DNA of 64,000 bases from Guadua angustifolia (taxonomy: Eukaryota; Streptophyta; Magnoliopsida; Poales; Poaceae). Below the pieces are notes generated by a model that was not told where the DNA came from, searched no databases, and saw only the letters and a list, made by a program, of their open reading frames with translations. The position numbers and the translations under genes were made by a program. Shown piece after piece: positions 47,285 through 57,738 of this stretch; position 1 is the first letter of the stretch; every line of letters begins with the position of its first letter. The stretch covers positions 9,796,001-9,860,000 of the forward strand of contig CM070511.1 in assembly GCA_036346375.1 (NCBI GenBank). Direction: 5' to 3'.

Positions 47285-47960
47285 CTATTTGGAGTCAAGG
47301 TCGGCGCCAACCTTGACTGTCTTGGAAGGCTCAGACGGGTCTAAGGGCACCATTTTGACATCTCTGTTGGTCTTCTTGTCCTTCTTGTTGTTGTCGACTG
47401 GGTCTTTGGAGGCACTGTTGGACACGGGAGCTTGATCGCTATTCTTGTATTTTTTGCGCTTAGCTCCCTCGACTTCAACGCTGGCTACCAATCCATGGAG
47501 ATGCTCGGCCATCTCCAGGCTCTTCTTTTCGCAATTGACCACGGCACGCTGATCTCCCTTAATTGTAAGGACTCCTTTTGGCACCGACATCTTGATGGTC
47601 TGGTATGCGTAGTGCACTACTGCTATGAATTTGGCTAGCATTGGGCAGCGTAGGATCACATTATAGATGATCTCAAAATCTACCATATCAAAGAGGATAT
47701 TTTTGGTGCAAAACTTGTCCAACATGCGAAACGTGCCCGGAGCTCGATCTGGCCAAGTGGTATTGATGATGAACGTGGAGTTATGCCATGGAACGGCTTG
47801 GTTTCGGCCTTTATTTTTGTCCAAGGGATTCCCATGTTCTCCGGCATTTTCGCGAAGATAAGGTTGAGCGAACTACTTCCATTGACCAAGGTTCGAGTGA
47901 CCTTAATATTGACAATGGTGGGCTCGACCACCATGGGGTATCACCCTGGACGTGGAACCA
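47285..47960 (-). pseudogene. Gypsy element B: aspartic protease region
   Basis: VKVTRTLV.GSSSLNLIF appears with NG where functional copies have an Asp-Gly, so the catalytic Asp seems changed to Asn (47890). FHGITPRSSSIPLGQI follows; after a frame change comes FCTKNILFDMVDFEIIYNVILRCPMLAKF and a basic linker to 47285. It corresponds to the segment of element A that the 5.49-kb LTR interrupts. Confidence 0.75.
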
Positions 47961-48086
47961 CAGCTAGGTGATTTGATTGGTCGAAGGTGATTGGCACTTC
48001 CGACCACTTGAGAAATCTAGGGAGAACTGGTGTGGCCAGGTTGACCTCTCTTTCAGTTGCCTTGTACTGTCTTTTGGACACATACA

Positions 48087-49913
48087 TCACGGATCCCCTA
48101 AAAATATGCTCCAGCTTGTGATCATCCCGTGGTATTTGGGCTCATCGTCCTTGGGCTTTTCTTTGGCCTCCTTGATTCCATGCTTGGTGAGGGTGGCCTT
48201 GAGCTTTTCTTGAACCTTCTTACTAATTACCTGGCACTCATCGAAGTTGTGTTTGTTCGTATAATGGACTGAGTAGTATTTGTTCCCTCCACGGTTTCGG
48301 CCTTTGTTCTCACCGATATTGCGTGCCTTACCCCTTTCGACTGTGGCTATAGTAGAGTCACTTTTATGTTTCTCCCCACGATTCTTATTCCTCTTCGCCA
48401 CTTGCTTGGATGACTCCGGCTTGTCGCTGTCAGGCTTAGGGTCATCGAGATGGTCTCGGACCTCATCATGTATGGCGTATTTGTCTGCCAACTCAAAGAG
48501 CTCTTGGGTGGCAAGTTTTCCCTTCAATTTTCTATCCTTGACACCATTCTTGAAGGCCACTATGACCGCTTCGTCTAAGATGTTAGGTATCAAATTGCAC
48601 TTGTCACTGAAGCGTTGGATGAAGCTGCGCAATTACTCTTCTTGCTTCTGTATCACCCGATGCAAGTCGCTGTGTGTTCCAGGGCGTTCATAGTACCCTA
48701 AAAATTGGCTATGAACTGGGTTCGCAACTCCACCCACGATGATATCGATTGAGGTGGGACGTTGAGTAACCAAGATCTCACTGCACCATCTAGGGTGGTG
48801 AGCAGGTAGTTGACCATCACCTTCTCATTTCCTTCGGCAACCCTCATGACTGTAGTGTAGATCTACAACCATTCGACAGGGTTGATTTTGCCTGAGTATT
48901 TCTCGATAGGACTTGGCTTGAACTTGTACAGCCATCTGACTGTGCATAGCTCGGGAATGAACGCTTTGCACTCCTCATCGACGTCCTCGGGGGTTGCCCA
49001 TCGCGGACATTGTTGTACTTCTTGTCAAGGAGGGAACCTACGCCATGCCGGTGAGTGCCCCTTGAGGGCGGAGATTCGTCTCGTCAGGTCTGGCGTGCGA
49101 GAGATTGGCCCCTCGAAGGTGGGAACTCGTTTTCTTGTTGCTCGCGGTCTTCAAGGTCACGTTCTTCCCTTCGATCGTGAAGGATGTCATGCAAATCCTG
49201 TCGATCGTGAGGAATACGATCTCGAAGATCCCTAGGGTGTCTCTGGTGGGGTTGGAACGAGCTGTCCTGGAGGCACGATGGCTAGAGCTAGCCACTACCG
49301 ATCTCGTCGCTCGATGACTATCGTGAGATAGTCCTAACAGCTAACTCCTGGCACCTTGTTGGCTGGGGCATCCGAACCTCGAGTTGGCTACTCGAGCGGT
49401 CTGAGCTTACGGTGCATTGAGTAGCGTTTTCATCTGGTTGAATACTAGAGTCATCGGGTTGCTCGGATTTAGTGGCAAAAGGGATTTTAGTAGCATATAA
49501 GCACACTGGACATTTGCTTCAGGGGTACTGAAGATGTCGTTGTTATGGCTTTGATGGGACATTGCTCTTGGGACGTGGTCGGATCCTGTGTTGTGGTTGC
49601 GTTGCCAAAGAATCTGTTGTCCCTAAAAATTCGGCGCCTGTCGGTGGGGCGTTATCAAATCATCAAGATCAAGTTGCTTCGACAGATTGGCCATAATCCC
49701 GACTGTGGCCGTGGTGGTTAGATCTGGCCGATGATCTGTAGTGTTGGGAACAACAACGTTTGCAGCCGCCCGCACTACAGTTGTCGCTGTTGTAGGATCT
49801 TGAGGCGTGCACGGGAGGATTTGGTGTCTCTGACCACCTGTGGTTTCTGCCCTTAGATCCCTTTCTGGAGAATTTTTGGCAGTAGTACCATTGTTGGCTC
49901 TAGCCATGAACAC
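48087..49913 (-). pseudogene. Gypsy element B: gag (broken)
   Basis: ATG at 49913 starts MFMARANNGTTAKN. A central frame (49295-49038) has RDTLGIFEIVFLTIDRICM. The longest open part (48632-48087) has RSFIQRFSDKCNLIPNI, ELFELADKYA, a lysine-rich stretch and YYSVHYTNKHNFDECQ, where a zinc-binding word would lie, then KKVQEKLKATLTKHGI. It is the better preserved version of the element A gag. Several stops and shifts occur between 48640 and 49500. Confidence 0.8.
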
Positions 49914-50277
49914 GCATCAATCTGTTTGGCTTCTGCACTTACTATTGTTCTGGTTGCTGAGGCCGTCACTGTCGCTATCACTCTCTATCTCGATGTACTT
50001 GAGGACACTGGACTCCATAGGGTTGAAGTCTATGAAGTACACATCTCAGCATGGGTCCTAGGAGCAAGACTCAGTGAAGCTGATGTGTCCAAGATCTCCG
50101 CCCAGCCCCCATCAATAAAGTATGGTTCCGAAAGAGATCTCAGGTCCGACTGTTAGAGCTTGGTCGATGAAGGCGATCGAGCTGAAGTCACCACAGAGGT
50201 CGACATCGGAGTGAACACGCACCGAAGACATGTCTGGTTTGCAAAAACAGCTGAAGGCCCTTACTTGGCGCGCCAAC
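49914..50277 (-). other. Untranslated leader of element B with primer-binding site
   Basis: On the minus strand the LTR is followed after 2 bp by TGGCGCGCCAAGTAAGG (ending at 50275), the position and TGG start expected of a tRNA primer-binding site. The next 350 bp lead to the gag ATG and have no gene. Confidence 0.65.
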
Positions 50278-50952
50278 TATCGAATGTTAGAAATTGACAA
50301 TAAATTTATAATTTTGGGTACCTTTAGATTAGCAAAGTTAGGCACGAAATCGGAGGCACACAATGTAGACAGGTTCGGGCCCTGAATGGAGTAACACCCT
50401 ACTTCTGTATGGATGATGTATGGAGTTAATGAACGGAATACAAAGCAGGATGCCTAGCTCTAATTACAATAAAGATTAAACTTTGGGGTGGCTAAGCTAT
50501 AGCTGAGGATTGACAAAACGTAGTTGGCCAGCTCTTGGATGCTCTGCTCAAAATGTCTTCTCGCTTGTCTAGCTCTGGATGGCTTGTAGTCTAAGAATTG
50601 CTTGTCCTTCTGAGGATGCGTACCCCTGTCCTTATATAGTTGGGGTAGTCTTTCCTCATGTCGAGTTGTAGTCTGTTTGGAATATCAGATCATAGCCGAT
50701 GAGGAATTCATCGTTACAAAATCTTCACAGCATATCTAAATTTCCCTAGATATCAGGCGTACTAGAGTTAGTTTCCTTATAACGGGAAAACGATCGAATC
50801 CTTCTCTGTATGAAGATACCCCCTCTGTGTATATCTTATCCCACAGAATTGGACCCATGATATTTGGAGTTTTCAGATGCTTGATTGAGCATATATGGTA
50901 TAGTTTTTGAGTTTCCGGTGTACGCTCATATCCCATATTTCGATATTCGACA
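50278..50952 (-). repeat. LTR next to element B gag (675 bp)
   Basis: On the minus strand it starts TGTCGAATATCG and ends near TTCGATA (an original TGTCGAA/TTCGACA pair with one change). It is closely similar to the 51743-52378 LTR through the GGTACC, ACAGGTTC.G.C and GGATGGAGTAA.ACCCTAC blocks. It serves as the 5' LTR of element B. Confidence 0.8.
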
Positions 50953-51742
50953 ATTTCAGTAGCATGTGAGCACATTCAATATTTGCCTCAAGGGTGCTGA
51001 AGATGTCGCTGTTGTGGCTTTGGCGGGATGCTACTCCCGGGGCGAGGCCTAGTCTGCTGTTGTGGTTGTGCTGTTAAGGGATCTGTTGTCCCTGAAAATC
51101 CCGCGTTTTTTAGTGGAGCGTCCTTGGATCATCGAGATCAAGTTTCTTCGACAAGTTTGCCACAATCCCAGTTGTGGCCGCGGTTGCTAAATCTCGCTGA
51201 TGATTTGTAGTATTGGGAGCAACAATGTTTGCGGTAGCCCAGGCTGCAGCCATCACCACTGTAGGATTTTGAGGCATGTACGGGGGGATCTGATATCCAT
51301 GACCCTCTGTGGTGTCTACCTCTAGATTCCTTTTTGGGAATTGTTGGCAATAGTACTGTTGCTGGCTCCGGCCACAAACATGCATCGATCTATTTGGCTA
51401 TTGTTTTGGTTGCTATGGCTGTCGTTTTCACTATCGCTCTCCGTCTCAACGTACTTGAGAACGTTAGGCTCCATAGGGTTGAAGTCTATAAAACGTACCT
51501 CTTGGCATGGATCCCAAGAGCGGGATTCGGTGAAGCCAACGAGCATTAGATCTCTGCTCGGTTCCCATCGATAGAGTATGGTTCCAAAGGCAATCTCATA
51601 TCCAACCATGGGTGCTTGGTCGATGACGGTGGTCGAGTGAAAATTGCTGCAAGAGTTGACGTCGAAGAATCTGATGTGAGCACGCACTAAAGACATGGTT
51701 GATCTGTAAAAATAGTTGAAGGCCCCTACCTGGCGCGCCAAC
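50953..51742 (-). mobile_element. Truncated leader and gag start of a second copy of the element B family
   Basis: The segment has a primer-binding-site word TGGCGCGCCAGGTAGG next to the upstream LTR and a gag N-terminus (51385-51110, with a frame change) sharing TTNHQRDLATAATTGIVANLSK with elements A and B. It stops at about 50953 against the next LTR. The corresponding element B sequence continues at about 49495. Confidence 0.75.
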
Positions 51743-52378
51743 TGTCGAAGGTCAAAATTCGACAATAAACTTATGATCACGGGTACCTTCGATGTCAGAG
51801 TCAAGCACGAAGACAGCGGCATACGATGTATACAGGTTCAGACATTGGATGGAGTAATACCCTACGTCCTATGTGGATGATGTTTGAAATTGGTGTATCG
51901 ACAAAGTGAGTTGTCTAGCCCTAGTTACAATGAAGATTGGATTTAAGCAATGGCTAAACTATGGCTAGAAGTTGACGAAGCGTGATCCATCGGCTCTTGA
52001 TTGCTCTACGTCATGTAAAAGCTCTCTCTAAAAGTCTTTTCCCCTTGAGGATACCTACCCCTGGCCTCATATAGTCGGGGTAGCCCTACCTCAAGTTGAG
52101 TTGTAGTTAGCTTGGGATACCAGATTGTAGTTAATGAGGAGTCCATTATCGTGTCGACCTTCGCAGCATATCCAAACTTCCCTCAATGCCAAGCATACTC
52201 GAGTCGGTTTCCTCATAACGGGAAAGTGATTGAGTCCTTCCTAATATGGAATTACCTTCTTCGCGTATATCTTATCCCATAGAATCGGGTCTATAATATT
52301 TGAAGTTTCTATATGTCTCTAGAACATATTCTTCACTTATCCTGCTTGTACTCATACCCCATATTTAAATATTCGACA
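51743..52378 (-). repeat. Outer 5' LTR of the element B family (636 bp)
   Basis: The ends TGTCGAA (51743) and TTCGACA (52378) are perfect inverted repeats. It abuts the second CACTA tnp2 gene at 52379, so insertion was into that gene; the other side of the target is not in the window. Confidence 0.82.
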
Positions 52379-54353
52379 ATAACCTTCTAAGAAATCACAT
52401 TGAAAAAATAACATGTTTTCATTATTGCCAATCTGACATCCTTTGGTAGAATATTTCTAATTACAATAGAGAGTATTTGGATCATCAAGACATAACAGTT
52501 CTGGGACTTCATACCAACCAACTTCAAATCATCTATGGACATAAGCTTTTTAATGTTTGTGAAGAAGCCCGATGAAACTTTAATACCTTGGAGACACTTG
52601 TAGAGGCCTTCTTTCTCCTTCTTGGACAAGGTGTAACATGTAACGGGGATGTACGGACTTTTTCATCCTTCTCTGTCACTGCATGTTTGGGCATGATTCT
52701 TGTAGGCTATGTCGTGGCATGCATTCACACCATCCTTGGTCTTACCAGGTATGTTCAACCGAATGCTAACCAAATTGTCGCAAACATTCTTCTCAACGTG
52801 CATGACATCAGTACAATGTCAGACATTTAACTCCTTCCAGTATAGTAAGTTCCAAAAATATCGACCTCTTCTTTCAAATGGTCCTGCGACGAACAAATTT
52901 ACGGCTTTTTCCGTACTGAACATTGATACTCTCTATATGTGAATATACTTGCCTTCCACTCAAAGGCTGTGGGGTAGAGCGAACTATTCTCTTCCTATCA
53001 AATTTGTCACCTACCTTAGGGTATCATGACTTCAAGGTAGAAACATACAGTGATCCATGTATAAAGTTTTCTTGCAATTTGGCAGCCACAAGCTCTCAAT
53101 CTCCTCTTCACAAATAGGACACACTTTGGCCCCCTTGGTACTATAACCCACCAAATTATCAAGTGCTGGGAAATCATTTATGGTGCAAAATATCATAACC
53201 CGTAGGATAAAGTTCTCTCTTCCATGCATTCCACACTGCGACCCTCTCGTTCCATAATTTTACCAAATCATCAATTAGTCGTACTAGGTACACATCAATA
53301 TCATTTCCTAGCTGTTTAGATTCCGAGATTAGTAACAACGCTATGATATATTTCCGCTTCATACACAACCAAGGAAAGAGATTGTAGATACACAATAAAA
53401 CTAGCCAAGTACTATGATGACTGCTCATTTTACCAAACAGATTTATTCCATCGGGGCTCAATCCAAATCTTATGTTCCTCATCTCGGTACCAAACTTCTC
53501 ATATTTTTTATCAATGTTTCTCCATTGAGCCAAATCAACGGGGTGTCTCAGCTTGCTATCTTCTTTTCAATTTTGCTTCTTTGAGATTTGTAAACAACCG
53601 TCCAAACAGGGAATGATGGGCAAATACCACAATACCTTGGCCGGTGCCACTTTGATGACCTCTTCACCGTTGTCGCCCCAGTTGTTACGTTTCTTTTTTT
53701 GTTTGTACTAGGGTACACCACAAAATGGACAAACGTGCAATTTCTTATGCGTGTTACGGTATAAGATGCATCATTCGGACATACATGTATCCTTTTTATT
53801 TCCATTCTTGTGGGATATAGTAGCTTATTCGCTTGATAAATGCTTGTTGGTAACTCGTTTCTCTCTAGAAGCACATCCGATAGAAGAACTAAAAGTGCAT
53901 TGAAACTTATATCTGTCTAACGGTGTTTTGCCTTCAGTTCGAACAATATAAGGACCAAACCCAACTTAGTGTATTCCGCTTTGCAACCTGAGAATAATGG
54001 TTTGTCATTGTGTAATTTTCCTCTACATCCTACAACATTTATTCTAAATTGTGCTCCTCAAACATATCACGCTGCTAATCATGATCGGGTTCCAATATAT
54101 CTTCGTTGCATACCGGACGGGTAGTATTTGTTTCCCCATGATGGATCCAACATGTGTAATTCCTCACGAAATCACGTCGAATCAAGTGGTCTTTAATTTG
54201 AGCTGAGTTATTAAATCTTCTGAGATTGGTACAATCAAAGCAAGGATAGTACATGTAGTTTACATCCCTCTTCACCATATCTTCTTTTGCAATATTTTTG
54301 AAGTCCTTAACGCCCCTATGAAATTCAGCACTCACACGGCTTTTCTGATACAT
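52379..54353 (-). pseudogene. Second CACTA element: TNP2 transposase, 3' part cut off
   Basis: The Transpos_assoc domain comes first (54353-54075: CFDCTNLRRF, CWIHHGE). IHVCPND (about 53790), EMRNIRFGLSPDGINLFG (53533 on), GNDIDVYL, a CPICEEEIESLWLPNCKK word (about 53080) and a DUF4218-like start (KKEKEGLYKCLQGIKVSSGF; LVGMKSQNCYVLM; 52629-52387) follow. Stops and shifts are frequent. The remainder is cut at the gypsy LTR boundary. Layout matches the 7223-10449 gene, but wording differs enough for a separate family member. Confidence 0.87.
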
Positions 54354-54755
54354 CCATTAATTACAATCCATTTGCAATGAAATTACACACACTAAATCAA
54401 CAAAAAAATGGAGTGATAACTAGCTAACTATTTCAAATATTGAGACATCATTTAATTACCTTTGCAAAATAGAGAACGGGTTGCAAGATATATAATTTTA
54501 TTCCCGATGCCTTCTTCCCTAGTTAAGGCTTTCAATTCCCTAGTTAGGAGACAAACATTTAAAATATCAATAATGATATTAAATTACATAACACAGTAAG
54601 TTTGTAATTCTTTTGACTTTAATAAAACAAAATAAGGGTTGAAGCATTAACAAAATTGAAGAATTGAATTATCTTAAACAAATGTTTATCTGTTGGCCAA
54701 TTAAGTAACAACGATGACTCCAAATATCTAATTAAGATCCTAATCCCATTCAAGG

Positions 54756-54948
54756 CTATGTAGTTCGGGCAAGTTTCTAAATTGTTGTATAGCCGCAGAG
54801 AAAATTTTGGCAGCATCTCCTCGCTGTTCTCTAAATACACGTCTCGATAACAACTCAAAAAGATATGTATCCAGAGAACACTAAGGAGATGCTGCCAAAA
54901 TTTTCTCTGCAGTTGTACAACAGTTTAGGAACTTGCCCGAACCATATA
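54756..54948. repeat. Imperfect inverted repeat with about 82-bp arms
   Basis: The left arm (54756-54837) and right arm (54867-54948) pair through TTCGGGCAAGTT, GCAGAGAAAATTTTGGCAGC and GTTCTCT, with roughly a dozen mismatches and a 30-bp loop. It lies 5' of the second tnp2 gene and may be a subterminal or foldback feature of that element. The rest of 54354-55395 is AT-rich with no gene seen. Confidence 0.78.
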
Positions 54949-55395
54949 TCCTCGAACTGTCAAAAAATATTATCAATTCAAGAGTGTTTTTTTTAAATGC
55001 TATTTCAGCATATTTATAAGTAAGCACCCTCGAACGAAAGATGTAAGTTATACAACTTAAACTCTAAATTTATCATAGCAACAATAATTCTAGATTAACT
55101 CGAGAGTACTAAAAAGATAAATGGTGTGAAATCTGATAGGATACACACAATTCCAGTATAACCTAAACTCTTTTTGTGGCATATCAAATTAGTTAGTGCA
55201 AAATTGAAAGGGTTTAAAAGAATACTCTCTTTTTTTAAGAAAACCACAAATGAGGTAAGATTGAGGGGGAATCTCCTTAAGCTAGAGCTTCAATTTTACC
55301 CTCTTAACATCTATCCTCAAGAATTTCACAATTTCTCACCCAAGTATTGTTTTCAATCAGAGTATATGATATTTTTTGGTGTGGCATCGGTTTTT

Positions 55396-56121
55396 TTTCC
55401 ACTATAACAATAATAGAGGAGAGTTCAGCCCGAAGGTAAATATAACCTAACGAGACACACAATTGGTTCTGAGATAAGAACCGATTGTGATGTATCATCT
55501 GAAAATTTTACATCATCATTAACATTGCCTTAGGATATCACACAAAAATTTTGCAAAAAATTAGAACATTATTTTAAAAAAATCATTTTTTTTGAATTTG
55601 TATTGGAATTCCAGCGGGTTCCTCGATACGGTCGATAATAGCGATATTACAAACGGAATGACTTGTACTCGGACGTCCGAAATTTTCGAACGTAGTGCAA
55701 CATTTTTTTCCTTCACGTGCAATATTTTGTTACAACACGTGCAACATTTTCCTTTGATAAACAGTAAAATTCGCTACAGTAAATAGATGTTGCAAGTGTT
55801 CAAAAAAATATTTCACATGTTAACAGAAAATATTGCAAATGTAGAAAAAAAATGTTGCAAGAGGCGTCCGATGAAATGACCTACCGCTAGTTTCTCCCTA
55901 TTACAAACCCTTGCTCGAGTCCCCACTGTAGCTCTTCGCCCTCCCCTGTCCAAGAACGCAGGCGAGGACGAAAAGATCAAAGAAACGATTCCGCGAAGGT
56001 GAGAAATCCGCGCGCTCTTTCTCCCTCTCTTGGTAGCGATTCTGCAAAGATCGTGTTTGTTCGGGGTCGCATTGTTGCCCTGCTTCTTTGCTCGGCAAGA
56101 TTCTTCGTGGGGTTTTTCTCC
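55396..56121. other. Intergenic region 5' of the FDM-like gene
   Basis: It holds a CACTATAACAATAATAG word at 55399 followed by a dyad, ATTGGTTCT...AGAACCGAT (55462-55490), resembling a CACTA end. Repeated GCAACATTTT / TTGCAAG words (55695-55860) follow. The last 200 bp are richer in GC and pyrimidines, consistent with a promoter. No gene was recognised. Confidence 0.45.
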
Positions 56122-56128
56122 TATAAAA
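56122..56128 (+). promoter_or_regulatory. Probable TATA box of the FDM-like gene
   Basis: TATAAAA in CTCCTATAAAAAGAAATAAA is followed 30-40 bp on by pyrimidine-rich TTTCTTTTTTATTTTT sequence. A leader exon of about 100 bp could end at 56272 with the donor CG|GTAAAC, and the acceptor CCTCAG at 57715 would close a 1.44-kb 5'-UTR intron. This is inference from sequence alone. Confidence 0.45.
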
Positions 56129-56577
56129 AGAAATAAACCCTAATCCCACGTCCCTTTCTTTTTTATTTTTTTAATTCTCACGTTTTGAGATCGTCGTCTG
56201 CCGGCTGATTCTCTACCTTCCTGCGGATTGCGATCTCCAATCCTCCCAGTATGTTGTTCTGATCGCATCCCGGTAAACACTTCCTTTCCCCTTTCTTGTG
56301 AGTCTCTTCTTTGGGTGTTGATTTACACGGAATGATTCGAGTCTTGAGAGCGCCATCTCGTGTGAAATTTGAGGAGTATCGCGAAAGCAAGCTGGTCCAG
56401 TATGGGCCCTTTCCATCGAAAAGTTTGCTAATGTTGCGAAGTTGTGTCTTTTAGTTATTACATGGCATGTTTGTTCGAGCTTGTGTAGGTGATATAAAAA
56501 ATTTTCTAGTTTTGTATAAATAGTTGCCTAGCACCAGCCTATACAAGCGTGTTCTTTTGTAAGGAGTAGTTTGACGT

Positions 56578-56745
56578 AAACAAAACATCTTACGAACAAC
56601 ATAGGAAATCCACACAGCCGAATGTAGGATCCCACCGGCTGCTGCCATTGACATAACGTAAACAATTAAACAAAACATCTTACGAACAACATAGGAAATC
56701 CACACAGCCGAATGTAGGATCCCACCGACTGCTGCCATCGACATC
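56578..56745 (+). repeat. 90-bp-period tandem duplication in the 5'-UTR intron
   Basis: AACAAAACATCTTACGAACA through CCACCG(G/A)CTGCTGCCAT occurs twice, offset by 90 bp, with two or three differences. The rest of the presumed intron (56273-57715) is AT-rich with a 19-A run near 57538 and no gene. Confidence 0.8.
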
Positions 56746-57738
56746 ATTTCTTCAATAATCATATCCTGGGGATTGCATAGTAGTCACGCTGATAATATAT
56801 CAATTGCAGCAATAGAAGTTGGAAAATGGTCTTAAGTACATGTTAGTAGTTCTGTTAGTTACTTTGTTTAGAAACAAACTAAGTTATATAATTATTTTCA
56901 TTGGCTTAGTTGGAAGATTTTTCAAATAATAGGGTCAAAAGGCAACTTTGTTGTATTGTACCATAGTTACCAGAAACGCGGTACGTCCGAGTCGCGGTAT
57001 AGGATTTGGGTTCACAGTTCGCCACTTTTTCTTCTAATTTCCACTGCGAACACGAATCTCATACCCTAAATCGGTTTGGGTTCGATGATTCTGGTTCGTG
57101 ATTCATGGAGGTTTACAGTGAATCTAGTAACTATGTATTGTACCTTACGCATCACAACATTTCACTACATTCCTTGGGGAAATACATTGCCCATTTTGAC
57201 AGTTTGTCTTTCCATTCTTGCACGAATGGTTAACTTTGTGTTGAGAAGCCTCTTCAGTCCGAAGCGTTCATAGAATTTCTTCTATTAGAATAGAACATCA
57301 AAAGTATGTGAGTATGTGACCATGAATTTGATTTTATATGGAATCTTCCTTTAAACCACAAGAAAGATATGTTTTTGTTTATTTTCTCCTGATCAATGAA
57401 GAAGTTTCTATCATTTTTTCCTGATAATTAGTATAATAATTCTTATGGCTCTATAGGAAATGCAGACTGTCCAATCTCCTCAATCGTACCTACCTAACAA
57501 AAAATGGTAGTTATTCTATCTAGGTAAGAACACGAACAAAAAAAAAAAAAAAAAACCCTCAGTCGCCGCTCAAGCATTGTTAGGTTGCCAAGTTCGTGGA
57601 AATGAATACTTTTTGATTTTATAGTATAGAACTGGTTATGTTGTTTTACCAGTATTTGTCGCTTCAAATCAGTTGATGACACTGACTTCCTTCTTTCTTG
57701 TGTGTTCATCCTCAGGGTATTTACTCCCTCTGTCTTCA

